Below, one piece after another: positions 27,815 through 37,822 of a DNA stretch of 64,000 nucleotides. The position numbers and the translations under genes were made by a program. A model generated the notes under the pieces. The model was given only the letters and a program-made list of their open reading frames with translations. It had not been told where the DNA came from and searched no databases. Source of the stretch: Candidatus Zixiibacteriota bacterium (GTDB lineage Bacteria; Zixibacteria; MSB-5A5; GN15; FEB-12); assembly GCA_020351995.1 (NCBI GenBank), contig CP070674.1:2233880-2297879 (forward strand), given 5' to 3'. The first letter of the stretch is position 1; every line of letters begins with the position of its first letter.

Positions 27815-28858
27815 ATGTTTCTTAAGAAAAAACAATTCTGGGGCACCCTTGTAGCTATCGCACTACTTGTCTATTGCGTTAAGGATATCAGACTTCATCA
27901 CTTGGAAGCACTGTCCGAGAGACTCGACTGGGTGTACCTCGTGCCTGCTGTCGCCTCTGCCTTTGTGTTCATGATTGCCAGGGCGCTGAGGTGGCGGTTG
28001 ATGGTGTCCCGGAACAGGTCGGTGCCGGCCGGCCGTGTGATAACGCTTTATTCCGCCGGTCAGATCTTGAATATCATCATGCCTGCCTTGACCGGTCAGG
28101 TTGGAAGGTTGATTCTTTTCGCCCGCAGCGAGGGCCTCCGCAAAACGTTTGTCTTTTCGACCATCCTTCTTGAGGTCCTCTTTGACGCTATTAGCCTCAT
28201 AATTGTGCTGATATTGACATCTCTGGCATTTGTCCTGCCGGCCAAATACGGCCCGGCCGGGTATATCATTTCAGCGCTGGTGGCGGTGGTTTTAATTCTG
28301 CTTTATCTTATCCTGCACTATCAGCATCGTCTTGAAGATATCGGCCGAAAACATCTGCGCGATCGCTGGCCCGGAATTTACGTCAGCTTGAGAAAATCAA
28401 TCCGTTCCTTTACCCAGGGACTCAACCTGCTGCGCTCCAGCCAGCATTTTATCGGCGGACTGTTTTATTCGTTGTTATCATGGATCACACACATCCTGGT
28501 CGTGTACTTTTTGCTTAGATCTTTTGGCTTTCACCTGCCCATAGCGGCCGCGGCTTCGGTCATGATCATCAATACTCTGGCTTTGATGATTCCCATTACG
28601 CCCGGCAATGCCGGCACTTTCGAGTTTGCGGTTAGCACGGCTCTGGCGGCCTTTCCTGAAGTGGGACGTTCGGACGCGGTTCTGTTCGCCCTCGCGTTAC
28701 ACATTCTCGATATCCTGCCCATGATGCTTCTCGGCTTTATCTACCTGAAGTTCGCCAGGGTGTCCATCAGCGAACTTAAAGAAAAGCACGAAGATGAGGA
28801 CATCTTTGACCGGGTTAGCGACGATGGCACCCTTATCGAAGACGAGGAAACAGTGTGA
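27815..28858 (+). CDS. Flippase-like membrane protein (UPF0104 / LPG synthase transmembrane family)
   Basis: A polytopic protein with about eight transmembrane helices and the family phrases ALRWRLMVSRN, SAGQILNIIMPALTGQVGRL and MIPITPGNAGTFEFAVSTAL. These are typical of the lysylphosphatidylglycerol synthase transmembrane (AglD2/UPF0104) family, whose members often move or modify lipid-linked molecules. It lacks the soluble aminoacyl-transfer domain of MprF, so lipid flipping or a related job is more likely than synthesis. The substrate cannot be deduced. The stop overlaps the corA start by 4 nt (GTGA). Confidence 0.72.
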   Translation: MFLKKKQFWGTLVAIALLVYCVKDIRLHHLEALSERLDWVYLVPAVASAFVFMIARALRWRLMVSRNRSVPAGRVITLYSAGQILNIIMPALTGQVGRLILFARSEGLRKTFVFSTILLEVLFDAISLIIVLILTSLAFVLPAKYGPAGYIISALVAVVLILLYLILHYQHRLEDIGRKHLRDRWPGIYVSLRKSIRSFTQGLNLLRSSQHFIGGLFYSLLSWITHILVVYFLLRSFGFHLPIAAAASVMIINTLALMIPITPGNAGTFEFAVSTALAAFPEVGRSDAVLFALALHILDILPMMLLGFIYLKFARVSISELKEKHEDEDIFDRVSDDGTLIEDEETV

Positions 28859-29823
28859 TCAGATCGTTTCATTATGTGCCGGACCAGGGTGTCAGCGTCA
28901 TTGAGGGCGTGGCCGATTTTGACAGCCTTTGTGCCGTCGAGAACTCCTACCTGTGGGTGGACCTGTGCAAGCCGACGGATGAGGAGTCGTTTGTTCTAAC
29001 CCATGATTTCAGGTTTCACCCACTGGCTATCGAAGACGTTATCTCGGAAAAGCCCAGGACCAAACTTGATGTTTATGATCGCTACATATTCCTCGTCTTC
29101 CAGGTGGTCGATTTCATTGGCCGGGAAGAGGGTCTCAAAATGGGCGAGATTGACCTGTTCCTCAGCCGGAATTCACTGGTAACGGTTCACTACGATGAAC
29201 ACCGGATCTTCGACTATCTCTATTCGCGGGCCGAACGGGATGAGCGTCTGATGGGAAGGGGGGCCGATTTTCTGTTCCACGCCGTGATTGACAGCATCGT
29301 TGATAACTACAACGCCACCCTCGATATTCTCGAGTACGAGGTAGACCAGGTTGAGGATGATGTTCTGGGCGAACCTGACGAGGATACGATCAAATCGATT
29401 TTTACCTTAAGGCGCGACATCGTCCACCTGAAACGGGCGGTGTTGCCGCAAATGGAAGTATTACACCGACTTGCCCGCGAAGAGTTCAAGCCCATCAGCA
29501 AAACCGCGGCGGTCTATCTCTCGGATATCTACGACCACCTAGCCAGAATCAACGATATAACCGACTTCCACCGGGAAATCCTCAATTCGTCGCTGGAGGT
29601 CTACTACTCGTCTGTCTCGACCAAAACCAACGAGATTATTAAGTTTCTAACTATTGTAACGGTCTTGTTTCTCCCGCCGACTTTCCTGGTCGGACTGTGG
29701 GGCATGAATTTCCGGTTCATGCCTGAGCTTGATTGGCAATACGGCTACCTTTTCGCCGGAGCGGTTATGGTCATGGTGGTGGTGGGGCTGATTACCTTCT
29801 TTCGCAAGAAAAAGTGGTTGTAG
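28855..29823 (+). CDS. corA: CorA-family magnesium/cobalt channel
   Basis: A cytoplasmic N-terminal domain rich in acidic residues is followed by the long stalk helix (about 180-255) and two C-terminal membrane helices. The signature GMN is at residues 283-285 in LVGLWGMNFRFMPEL, the selectivity filter of CorA pentamers. The basic C-terminal end (RKKKWL) is typical. It starts at a GTG that overlaps the preceding gene's stop, so it is in the same operon as the flippase-like protein. The full length of 322 residues is normal. Confidence 0.9.
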   Translation: MIRSFHYVPDQGVSVIEGVADFDSLCAVENSYLWVDLCKPTDEESFVLTHDFRFHPLAIEDVISEKPRTKLDVYDRYIFLVFQVVDFIGREEGLKMGEIDLFLSRNSLVTVHYDEHRIFDYLYSRAERDERLMGRGADFLFHAVIDSIVDNYNATLDILEYEVDQVEDDVLGEPDEDTIKSIFTLRRDIVHLKRAVLPQMEVLHRLAREEFKPISKTAAVYLSDIYDHLARINDITDFHREILNSSLEVYYSSVSTKTNEIIKFLTIVTVLFLPPTFLVGLWGMNFRFMPELDWQYGYLFAGAVMVMVVVGLITFFRKKKWL

Positions 29824-29878
29824 GTCACTTTTATCGCTGACCGTTGAAACTTCTACCGGGATTTTCGTATAATTCCTA

Positions 29879-29906
29879 TTGACAACCGAGTTATTCGGAT
29901 TACCTT
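29879..29906 (+). promoter_or_regulatory. Promoter of the tetR-efflux-bsh operon
   Basis: TTGACA (29879-29884), a 16-nt spacer and TACCTT (29901-29906). The -10 box runs directly into the inverted repeat at 29905, so repressor binding there would cover the transcription start. Confidence 0.5.
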
Positions 29907-29930
29907 AGATACCTACCGGAAGGTATCTAA
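29905..29930 (+). promoter_or_regulatory. Likely TetR operator (perfect inverted repeat)
   Basis: Left arm TTAGATACCT (29905-29914), spacer ACCGGA and right arm AGGTATCTAA (29921-29930): 10 of 10 bases pair. A second partial match (ACCGGTAT) lies at about 29940. The position, 45 nt before tetR and on its -10 box, fits autoregulation. Confidence 0.65.
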
Positions 29931-29975
29931 TACCTGCTGACCGGTATGTAATAATACAAAAAATGGACAGGACAT

Positions 29976-30587
29976 ATGGCCAAAATAAAGCAAAGTCCCA
30001 AACAACCGGCTGAGAAAAGGCGGGAACAGCTGCTCAAGGCGGCCCGGGAGCTGTTTCACAAGAAGGGTTACCGGGAAACAACCACCGAAGAAATAGCCCG
30101 TCGCGCCCGGCTGACCAAAGGGGCTCTTTACCATCACTTCCGGAATAAGGAAGATGTGCTCTACGAGCTTATCGTGGATATCTCCCGGCGCCGGCGGGAA
30201 CGGCTGCTTGAGAGAGTGGCCAAGGGAGCCGCTCCGGCGCAGGTCCTGAAAATAATTCTGGCCGACGAGGACAGGTGGTTCAGACATGATTGGAACTACC
30301 ACATTGATATCTGGTTACAGGCAATGAAACTACCGCGAATTCGTCGCCTTATGACCGAGCAAATGGAGTTGTTTATCGAGATCCTGACAGACAGACTTGA
30401 TCGCCGGTTCGGCAATCAGAAACAGAGACGAAACATGGCCCTTTTCACCCTGTCGTTATTTCATGGTCTTTATGTCAGGAAAATTCTCGGGCCGGACCTG
30501 ATCAATGTAACGGCTCAAACAAGGCTTTTTGGTTCGCTACTGGCAACCAGCAACCTGTACAAACCAGTCAGGAAGAGGAATAAATGA
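29976..30587 (+). CDS. TetR-family transcriptional regulator of the efflux operon
   Basis: The N-terminal helix-turn-helix is clear: QLLKAARELFHKKGYRETTT followed by EEIARRARLTKGALYHHFRN and KEDVLYEL (about residues 19-66). The C-terminal ligand-binding half is helical and not assignable to a ligand. A GGACAGGAC site precedes the ATG. The stop overlaps the start of the TolC-like gene (ATGA). By position it probably represses its own operon through the inverted repeat at 29905-29930 and responds to a toxic compound exported by the RND pump, or to thiol stress, given the bacillithiol genes downstream. Confidence 0.87.
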   Translation: MAKIKQSPKQPAEKRREQLLKAARELFHKKGYRETTTEEIARRARLTKGALYHHFRNKEDVLYELIVDISRRRRERLLERVAKGAAPAQVLKIILADEDRWFRHDWNYHIDIWLQAMKLPRIRRLMTEQMELFIEILTDRLDRRFGNQKQRRNMALFTLSLFHGLYVRKILGPDLINVTAQTRLFGSLLATSNLYKPVRKRNK

Positions 30588-31960
30588 AATATCGTACCGA
30601 TGATCCGATGTTGAACATGAACAACTGGTGGCAACCCGGAAGAAGGATTATCGCCGCGGGCTTGACCTTGTGCCTGATTCTGATCACTGCCGGCGGCCTG
30701 GGGGCAAAAACACCCCTGACCGTGGATGACGTCCGGAGGATGGCGCTCGATTTTAATCGCACTTATCTCTCGGCGGAAGAAGACGTGGTCAAGGCCCGGT
30801 CGGAGGTTACATCGGCCAGGGCCGGAGCTCTGCCCGACATCACATTGACCGGCACCTACAACCGAAACATCAAACTGCCGTCGTTCTTTCTTAATCCCGA
30901 GGGCCAGGAAACGGTCGAGTTCGTGGCTGGTTTTAAAAACGATTTCTCCGCAGCCGTATCGCTGAAGCAGTCTATCTGGAAGGGGGGCAAGGTCTTCAGC
31001 GCTCTGAAAATTGCCGGGCTCTACAAAAATTACTCCGAGCAGATCAAGCAGGAGGTAAAAGCCTCAGTTATCTTTAATGCCGAACTGCTGTTCTTTCAGG
31101 CTATTCTGGAGCAGTCGAATCTGGAAGTTTTAAACAAGGCCCTCGAAGCTAACAGCTTGAATCTGGAAGTGGTGGAGAAATCTTACTCGCAGGGAATGGT
31201 CAGTGAGTTCGAGGTTCTGCGGGCAAGAGTCGAAAAATCCAATCTCATGCCGCAGATTCTGGCCGTGGAATCCGATCTGCGTCTGGCCCATAAACGGCTA
31301 AAATCGTTTATTGGCATGGATCTCAATGAAGATATCTATCCGGTCGAGTTTGAAGATGACACCTCGTTGGCGCGCCTGCCTTCCCTGACCACCCTGGTTG
31401 ACTCGGCCCTGGCGAACCGGCCCGAGATGAAGCAGGCCGAGCACCTTACAGAGATAGCTAGGAAGGCTGTCGGAGTGGCGAAAGCTGACTACCTTCCGGA
31501 ACTGGAAGCGATCTCCACCTACGCCTGGTCGGCCCAGTCAGATGACTTTACCCTTAGCGATAACACTGTCCAGACATGGTCGGCCGGTCTGAACCTGACC
31601 ATACCGATCTTCAGGGGTGGCGCGACGCGCGGCAAGGTTCGATCCTCAAAGGCTGATTATCAAAAGGCCTCGCTGGCTGAGAAGGAAACCCACGACGCCG
31701 TTAAACTCGAGGTCGAGGAGGCCTACGACCAGATGCTTCAGGCCAAAAAAGCGCTTGATATTCAGGGTGTTACTATAGCCCAGGCTGAAGAGGGGCTCAA
31801 AATTGCCAACCTGCGATACGAATCCGGAGTCGGTACTCAGCTTGAGGTTCTATCTGCTCAGGCAGCCCTGACTCAGGCAAGAAACGTGCTGGCACAGGCC
31901 AGGTTTGTTTTCAGACAAGCCAGGGCGCAACTTAAGAAAGCTACAACCGTTGAACTATAA
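30584..31960 (+). CDS. TolC-family outer-membrane efflux protein
   Basis: A long signal peptide (hydrophobic core at about 22-36, ending GGLGAK) is followed by the two-fold repeated OEP architecture: each half has long alpha-helical hairpins and two barrel strand pairs (DITLTGTYNRNIKLP and PELEAISTYAWSAQS). The phrase RYESGVGTQLEVLSAQAAL is the typical second-repeat signature. TolC trimers form the outer-membrane duct of tripartite pumps. A second ATG at 30608 could also serve as the start. It is followed 12 nt later by the membrane-fusion gene. Confidence 0.87.
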   Translation: MKYRTDDPMLNMNNWWQPGRRIIAAGLTLCLILITAGGLGAKTPLTVDDVRRMALDFNRTYLSAEEDVVKARSEVTSARAGALPDITLTGTYNRNIKLPSFFLNPEGQETVEFVAGFKNDFSAAVSLKQSIWKGGKVFSALKIAGLYKNYSEQIKQEVKASVIFNAELLFFQAILEQSNLEVLNKALEANSLNLEVVEKSYSQGMVSEFEVLRARVEKSNLMPQILAVESDLRLAHKRLKSFIGMDLNEDIYPVEFEDDTSLARLPSLTTLVDSALANRPEMKQAEHLTEIARKAVGVAKADYLPELEAISTYAWSAQSDDFTLSDNTVQTWSAGLNLTIPIFRGGATRGKVRSSKADYQKASLAEKETHDAVKLEVEEAYDQMLQAKKALDIQGVTIAQAEEGLKIANLRYESGVGTQLEVLSAQAALTQARNVLAQARFVFRQARAQLKKATTVEL

Positions 31961-31972
31961 AGTCAGGACGAG

Positions 31973-33019
31973 ATGGAAATGAAAAAATATTACGGTCTAA
32001 GTATTGTCATATTATTGATGACCCTGGCGCTAACCTCCTGCGGCGGATCTGAAACGAGCCAGGGAAATCAGTCGGAGCGCGTCATATCGGTCAAGGCGGA
32101 GGTTGTCTCTCCCCGCAATGTCCAGGTAACACGTACCTTTACCGGATCGCTTGAAGGTGCTCGACAGGCCGTGCTTTATGCGAAGATTGCTGAGGCGGTA
32201 ACCGCTGTTGACGTTCGTGAAGGTCAGGCGGTGGCGGCTGGCGCCATTCTGGTCAGTCTGGATAAGAACGGGCCCAGCTCCAATTACCTGCAGAGCCGGT
32301 CTTTGTACGCTAATGCTGAGAAGAACTATAAGAAAATGGAATACCTGTACAACGAGGGTGCCGTAAGTGAATCGCAGTACGACGCCGCTAAGACGGACTA
32401 TGAGGTGCAAGAAGCTTCTTTTAAGGCAGCATCCCAGCTGGTTGATATTGAAACGCCGATAAACGGACTGGTGACCTCGGTGGATGTATCCGCGGGCGAC
32501 TTTGTGATGGTTGGTCAGAAACTGGCTACGGTGGCATCAACCGATAAGCTGCGGGTAAAGTTCGGCGTCAACTCGGTGGACATCGGTCACTTCCGCAAGG
32601 GCGCTCGGGTGGTAGTTTCGTCCGACGCGGTGGAGGGAAGCACCACCGGAGAGGTTGTCACCGTGGCCGCCTCTGCTGACCCGGTAACCAGGGCTTTCCA
32701 GGTCGAGGCGCACATTGACAACAGTCGCGGGGTTTATCGCCCGGGAATGTTTGTGCGTATAAACATTGTTCTCGAGGATCTCGACAATGTCATTGCGGTG
32801 CCGCGAAAAGCTGTTGTCACCCTGGACGGTCAGCCGACGATCTTCTCGGTAGTCAACGGAACGGCCCGGAAAAACTTGGTTTCACTCGGATCGGAAATTG
32901 ATGGTCATATCGTAATTACGTCCGGGGTGAGTGCCGGTGACACTGTCGTGACGCTCGGACAGGACTACCTTGATGATGGTTACAACGTTAAAATTGCCGC
33001 TTTGAGTGAAGGTCAGTAA
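31973..33019 (+). CDS. RND efflux membrane-fusion (periplasmic adaptor) lipoprotein
   Basis: The lipobox LALTSC (about residues 18-23) predicts a lipid-anchored adaptor. A lipoyl-like half-motif (AVDVREGQAVAAGAILVSLD), a short helical hairpin (about 100-140), a second lipoyl half (INGLVTSVDVSAGDFVMVGQ) and beta-barrel and membrane-proximal domains (YRPGMFVRINIVLED) follow in the usual order. Such adaptors link the RND pump to TolC. The short hairpin suggests an adaptor of the AcrA/MexA type with a modest coiled coil. Its stop codon overlaps the RND gene's ATG. Confidence 0.87.
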   Translation: MEMKKYYGLSIVILLMTLALTSCGGSETSQGNQSERVISVKAEVVSPRNVQVTRTFTGSLEGARQAVLYAKIAEAVTAVDVREGQAVAAGAILVSLDKNGPSSNYLQSRSLYANAEKNYKKMEYLYNEGAVSESQYDAAKTDYEVQEASFKAASQLVDIETPINGLVTSVDVSAGDFVMVGQKLATVASTDKLRVKFGVNSVDIGHFRKGARVVVSSDAVEGSTTGEVVTVAASADPVTRAFQVEAHIDNSRGVYRPGMFVRINIVLEDLDNVIAVPRKAVVTLDGQPTIFSVVNGTARKNLVSLGSEIDGHIVITSGVSAGDTVVTLGQDYLDDGYNVKIAALSEGQ

Positions 33020-36000
33020 TGAAGATATCAGATATTTCAATACGTCGCCCGGTTTTTGCCACCATGATGATTGGAGCCCTTCTGGTGATGGGGGCTTTCT
33101 CGTTTATGCAGCTGCCGGTCGAGCTGATGCCGGACGTGGATTTTCCGTTTGTAATCGTACAGACGGTTTATCCCGGCGCGTCCGCGGAGGCGGTCGAAAC
33201 CGACGTCACCGAAGCCATCGAGGAGGCTGTCAACACCATTTCCGGTGTTCGACACCTCGAATCTCGGTCCCGGGAGGGTTTTTCAACGGTAGTAGTAGAA
33301 TTTCAGCTTGAGGTCGACGGGGCTCAGGCCGCACAAGACGTCAGGGAGAAGGTCGCTACCATACGAACAGAGCTACCCGAAGAGATCGAGGAACCGCTCA
33401 TTATACAGTACGACAACGACGCCTTTCCCATTCTTTCACTGGCGGTAACGGGAAGTCGTTCTCCGCGCGATATCACTCAACTAATCAAGGACCGCGTCAA
33501 GCCGCGCCTGGAGATTATCCCCGGTGTCGGTAACGTGGAACTCATTGGTGGTTTCGAGCGCGAGGTACTCGTGGCCCTTGATCCGGCTGAGATGGAATCT
33601 TACGGAATTTCAATCGATGATGTTCACGGGGCTATCGCGGCCGCTAACATGGAATTGCCCGGAGGCCGTATAGATGAATCAGACCGGGAATACATTGTCC
33701 GGGTGATGGGCCGGCTCACGAGAGTGGCTGATTTCGACAATATTATTGTGAAGAATGTCGAAGGGTTGCCCGTTTACCTCTCCAACATAGCTATTGTCTC
33801 CGACACCATTGCCGAACAGCGGTCACTGTCACGCTTCAACGGGCAGACCTCGATCGGCATCAACATTATCAAGCAGTCGGGTTCAAATGTTGTAGAGATG
33901 GCTGAGAAGTCAAAGGCTACAATCGCGAAGCTGGAAAAAGAACTGCCGCCCGATATAAAAATCGAGATCGTAAACGATAACTCCCGGTTTATAACGGACT
34001 CAATCCATGAAATCACGTTTAACATAGAGATCGGTACCTTGCTCGCTGTTCTGGTTATTTTCTTGTTCCTGCTGGCCTTCCGACCAACGATTATCGCCGG
34101 TCTTTCGATTCCGATATCCATTATAGCGACATTCACGTTGCTCAGATTTCTCGGTTTTACCATCAACGTCATGACCCTGCTGGGATTGTCACTATCAGTG
34201 GGAATTCTGATTGATGACGCCATCGTCGTCATCGAGAATATCTATCGCCATTTGAGTCAGGGTAAGTCGCCCTTCAAGGCGGCCTTCGAGGGTACCAAGG
34301 AGATTGGGTTGGCCGTCATGGCAACCACCTTTACGATCATGGTGGTTTTCCTGCCGGTGGCCTTCATGGAGGGTATCGTTGGTCGGTTCTTCTATCAGTT
34401 CGGTATGACCGTTGCCTTCGCTGTTCTGGTGTCACTGTTTGTGGCATTTTCTCTGACCCCAATGCTGTCCTCGCGATGGCTTAAGGAGTTCCATGGCGAC
34501 CCGGATCGATCCCCGCTCTTGACCATTAATAAGCCCGGACTGTGGTCAGGTGTAAAAAGGACGCTGAATCGATGGAATCAGACCTTCGATGCTCTTATCC
34601 CTAGATACAAAGCTATTCTGGCCTTCTCGCTTCGGCACCGATGGTTGGTCATGTTGATTGCGGTGGCGGCATTTGCCTCAGCTATTTATATGGCCCGGTT
34701 CGTCGGCGCCGAGTTCTTCCCGCGCACCGATGAAGGCAAGATGGTAGTCACGGTTGAGACACCGGCAGGCACGACAATCGAAGAAACTGCCCAGCGGATG
34801 GGAGAAATTGAAGACTTTATTAAGGAAATGCCCGAGGTTACCTCCTCACTCGTGACTATTGGAGCCGGCAACAGTCCCGTCACGGACGGAAGTATACTGT
34901 TCTTGCTAACCGATGCTTCGGAAAGAGAACTTACCGCCCTTCAGCTTGTCGATTCGACGCGCAAGTTACTGGCGTTGATCCCGGGCATCAATTATTCGGT
35001 TGGCACTGAAGAACACCGGGGGGGTATGGGTAAGTCGATTGACCTTTCTATCCGCGGAGATGACCGTGACGACCTGGCCCGTTTGGCGCACGAGGTACAG
35101 TCTGTACTGCGTGGCATCCCGGGCGCGGTGGACGTTGACAATACACTTGACGAAGGTAAACCGGAGATCCAGATCGAGGTCGATCGCCGTATGGCTGATG
35201 ATCTGGGTCTGAACCTTGCCACTATCCCGATGACGGTCAGGGCCTTGATCGAAGGCGAGGTGGTGACCCGGTACAAGGAAGGCGATGACGAGTATGACGT
35301 TCGCGTTAAGCTGGACGACCGGTATCGGGAGTCCGAGGAGCAGGTCGGCCGCATTCTGGTTGAGAGCGATAAAAAGATACCGGGGCAGGATATGTTCTTG
35401 GTTCCCCTCGACCGCGTCGCTCGACTTGAAAAACGGGCCTCTATCGGCGAATTCCGCCGGTATGACCGGCAGAACGAAGTCCGCGTCAACGGCAACGTGA
35501 CCGCTGAGGCCTTCGCGGGTACGGTCACTCAGAATGCCATGGCGGAGATAGCGCAGATTCCGCTACCGGCAGGTTACCGGATTCTGGCCGGCGGTGAGGA
35601 GGAGATTCGACAGGAATCAAACAAGAACATCTTTAGCGCTCTGATTCTCGCGGTTATCTTTATTTATCTGGTTCTTGCCTCCCAGTATGAGTCGTTCTCC
35701 GATCCTCTGTCTATCATGTTCTCGTTGCCGCTATCGCTCGTGGGAGCTATTGTTGCGCTGTGGGCAACGAACACATCGCTGTCAATCATGTCGCTCATCG
35801 GAATTGTCATGCTTATGGGTCTGGTCACCAAAAACGCCATCCTGCTGATAGATTTCGTCAAACAGCAACGCGCTAAAGGCGTGGCCAGAGCCGACGCTAT
35901 CCTGATTGCGGGCCCAATCAGGCTTCGCCCCATTCTGATGACGACTTTCGCCACTGTATTCGGCATGCTGCCGCTGGCGCTTGGGCTTGGTCCCGGAGCG

Positions 36001-36225
36001 GAACTCAGAGCGCCAATGGCCCGGGCGGCTATTGGAGGTATGATATCATCAACCCTGTTAACGCTGGTGGTGGTGCCGATCGTGTACACGTTGATCGAAG
36101 ATGTAAGAACGGCACCGGCTAAACTGCGTGTCCTGATTCTGGGTAAAGACAAGGGCGCATTGCCGGGTTTGACCGCGACCGCAAAACAAGAACAAACGGA
36201 TGAGCAATACAATCACGCCAAGTAA
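33019..36225 (+). CDS. RND-family multidrug/solute efflux pump, inner-membrane subunit
   Basis: Twelve predicted transmembrane helices and two large periplasmic loops give the AcrB/HAE1 plan at 1068 residues. It opens with the usual ISIRRPVFATMMIGALLVMG and FVIVQTVYPGASAEAVE. The proton-relay aspartates are present in TM4 (SVGILIDDAIVVIENI), and the second half repeats the fold with LMGLVTKNAILLIDFVKQ in TM10-11. The substrate cannot be read from sequence; drugs, lipids or thiol conjugates are all possible. The C-terminal tail overlaps bshC by 26 nt. Confidence 0.9.
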   Translation: MKISDISIRRPVFATMMIGALLVMGAFSFMQLPVELMPDVDFPFVIVQTVYPGASAEAVETDVTEAIEEAVNTISGVRHLESRSREGFSTVVVEFQLEVDGAQAAQDVREKVATIRTELPEEIEEPLIIQYDNDAFPILSLAVTGSRSPRDITQLIKDRVKPRLEIIPGVGNVELIGGFEREVLVALDPAEMESYGISIDDVHGAIAAANMELPGGRIDESDREYIVRVMGRLTRVADFDNIIVKNVEGLPVYLSNIAIVSDTIAEQRSLSRFNGQTSIGINIIKQSGSNVVEMAEKSKATIAKLEKELPPDIKIEIVNDNSRFITDSIHEITFNIEIGTLLAVLVIFLFLLAFRPTIIAGLSIPISIIATFTLLRFLGFTINVMTLLGLSLSVGILIDDAIVVIENIYRHLSQGKSPFKAAFEGTKEIGLAVMATTFTIMVVFLPVAFMEGIVGRFFYQFGMTVAFAVLVSLFVAFSLTPMLSSRWLKEFHGDPDRSPLLTINKPGLWSGVKRTLNRWNQTFDALIPRYKAILAFSLRHRWLVMLIAVAAFASAIYMARFVGAEFFPRTDEGKMVVTVETPAGTTIEETAQRMGEIEDFIKEMPEVTSSLVTIGAGNSPVTDGSILFLLTDASERELTALQLVDSTRKLLALIPGINYSVGTEEHRGGMGKSIDLSIRGDDRDDLARLAHEVQSVLRGIPGAVDVDNTLDEGKPEIQIEVDRRMADDLGLNLATIPMTVRALIEGEVVTRYKEGDDEYDVRVKLDDRYRESEEQVGRILVESDKKIPGQDMFLVPLDRVARLEKRASIGEFRRYDRQNEVRVNGNVTAEAFAGTVTQNAMAEIAQIPLPAGYRILAGGEEEIRQESNKNIFSALILAVIFIYLVLASQYESFSDPLSIMFSLPLSLVGAIVALWATNTSLSIMSLIGIVMLMGLVTKNAILLIDFVKQQRAKGVARADAILIAGPIRLRPILMTTFATVFGMLPLALGLGPGAELRAPMARAAIGGMISSTLLTLVVVPIVYTLIEDVRTAPAKLRVLILGKDKGALPGLTATAKQEQTDEQYNHAK

Positions 36226-37822
36226 GACGTTAGGTTACTCGAACATTTATCTGGACTTTCTGTCTCAGGAATTGTCCGCCATGGCTTTTTTCCCGGCGGC
36301 AGGTATTGAAGATGTCGCCGAAAAACTGTCTACTGCGAAGCATAGCCGTGGCGAGATAGTCGATATCCTGAAAGCTCAAAACCGCCTCTATCAGGCATCG
36401 GACAAAACCTTCGAGAACATCGAACGGCTTCGTGATAAATCAGCCGTGTGCGTATTCGCCGGACAACAGGCTGGCCTCTTTGGTGGACCGCTGCTGGTCG
36501 TCTACAAGGCTCTCTCGCTGGTGAAAGCGGCCAGGGCCTATGAAACGACACTTGGCCGCCCGGTGGTGCCGATCTTCTGGATTGCCGGCGATGACCACGA
36601 CTTCGCGGAAGTTAATCATACCTTCGTGCTTAATCGTTCCTGGGAGTTGGCCCGCTTGTCCTACGACACGCCCCCGGCCTTTGAATTACCCGTATCCGAA
36701 ATCAAGTTCAACGATGCATCAGAGCTGGACAAAGCAAAAAATGACCTGAAGGAGGCGCTGGGGGAGACCGACTTCACCGCTGAAGTGTACGATCTGGTCG
36801 AAAAGGCATACACCTCCGATGATACCTTCGTGACATCTTTCGGTAAATTGATGGCGTCGATAACCGCGGATTTCGGCCTGGCGTTCTTCTCGCCGGGCGA
36901 TGCAAAGGCGAAACGCCTGGCCGCGGATCTATTCAAAGATTTTATTGAAAAAGAAGAGGATCTGCAGACAAGGCTAAACGATACCAACGAAGCTATAGCC
37001 CGTAGCGGCTATCATCTGCAGGTCGAAAAAAGTGCTGACGCTTCTCACTTGTTGTATAATCTTGACGGTCGTAAACCTGTCTTGCGCCAGGGCGATGGCT
37101 ACCGGGTGGGTGACGACACCTTAAGTCGCGAAAAGCTTCTGGACTGTATTCACGATCACCCCGAACGTTTTTCTCCTGATGTCATGACGCGACCGCTGCT
37201 CCAGTCCTACCTCTTTCCGGTTGTCAGCCAGAAGGGCGGAGCGGCGGAGATCGCTTATCTTGCCCAGATCAACCGAATATTCGGGTTATTTTCGCTGGTC
37301 ACGCCTTACTACCGGGCCCGGCCGTCGCTCACCGTGATTGAGAAACGCTTCGAACAAATCATGCGTGAGCACGATATCGCGCTTGAAGAATTGGCCGGCG
37401 ATATAGAGCAGCTTATCAATCGGATTCTCGCCAGGTCCTTCCCGGCAGATATCGAGCAGAGCTTTAACCAATTTCGCGACCACCTCCGGGAGCATTTTCA
37501 GCGGTTCGCGGACCGGAGTCTCAAGTATGACCCGGGTTTAAGCAGGCTGGCCGAGCAAACCCTTGGAAAGATTAATTTCGCCGTCAAGAATTTCGAAGGT
37601 AAGGTATTCTCATCGCACAAGAAGAAATCGCAGCAGATGCGTGAAAGGCTGTACCGGCTGTGGTACGCCCTGTATCCTAATCGTAATTTCCAGGAGCGTT
37701 CACTGAATATCACATATTTTCTTTCCAAGTACGGTCGCGGGCTTGTAAACTTCCTCTACGAGAAAATGGATTGTGAACAGAAATCGCATCAGTTAATCAA
37801 TCTTTCAGAATTTGGTGAGTAG
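36200..37822 (+). CDS. bshC: Bacillithiol biosynthesis cysteine-adding enzyme BshC
   Basis: Full-length BshC (540 residues). The N-terminal Rossmann-like part carries VCVFAGQQAGLFGGPLLVVY, VVPIFWIAGDDHDFAEV and later VVSQKGGAAEIAYLAQI, all BshC landmarks. A C-terminal coiled coil (about 385-500) ends near LYRLWYALYPNRNFQERSLN. BshC adds cysteine to GlcN-malate, the last step of bacillithiol synthesis. The ATG lies inside the end of the RND gene, and the bshA ATG follows directly after the stop codon. Confidence is high because the three Bsh genes are contiguous. Confidence 0.9.
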   Translation: MSNTITPSKTLGYSNIYLDFLSQELSAMAFFPAAGIEDVAEKLSTAKHSRGEIVDILKAQNRLYQASDKTFENIERLRDKSAVCVFAGQQAGLFGGPLLVVYKALSLVKAARAYETTLGRPVVPIFWIAGDDHDFAEVNHTFVLNRSWELARLSYDTPPAFELPVSEIKFNDASELDKAKNDLKEALGETDFTAEVYDLVEKAYTSDDTFVTSFGKLMASITADFGLAFFSPGDAKAKRLAADLFKDFIEKEEDLQTRLNDTNEAIARSGYHLQVEKSADASHLLYNLDGRKPVLRQGDGYRVGDDTLSREKLLDCIHDHPERFSPDVMTRPLLQSYLFPVVSQKGGAAEIAYLAQINRIFGLFSLVTPYYRARPSLTVIEKRFEQIMREHDIALEELAGDIEQLINRILARSFPADIEQSFNQFRDHLREHFQRFADRSLKYDPGLSRLAEQTLGKINFAVKNFEGKVFSSHKKKSQQMRERLYRLWYALYPNRNFQERSLNITYFLSKYGRGLVNFLYEKMDCEQKSHQLINLSEFGE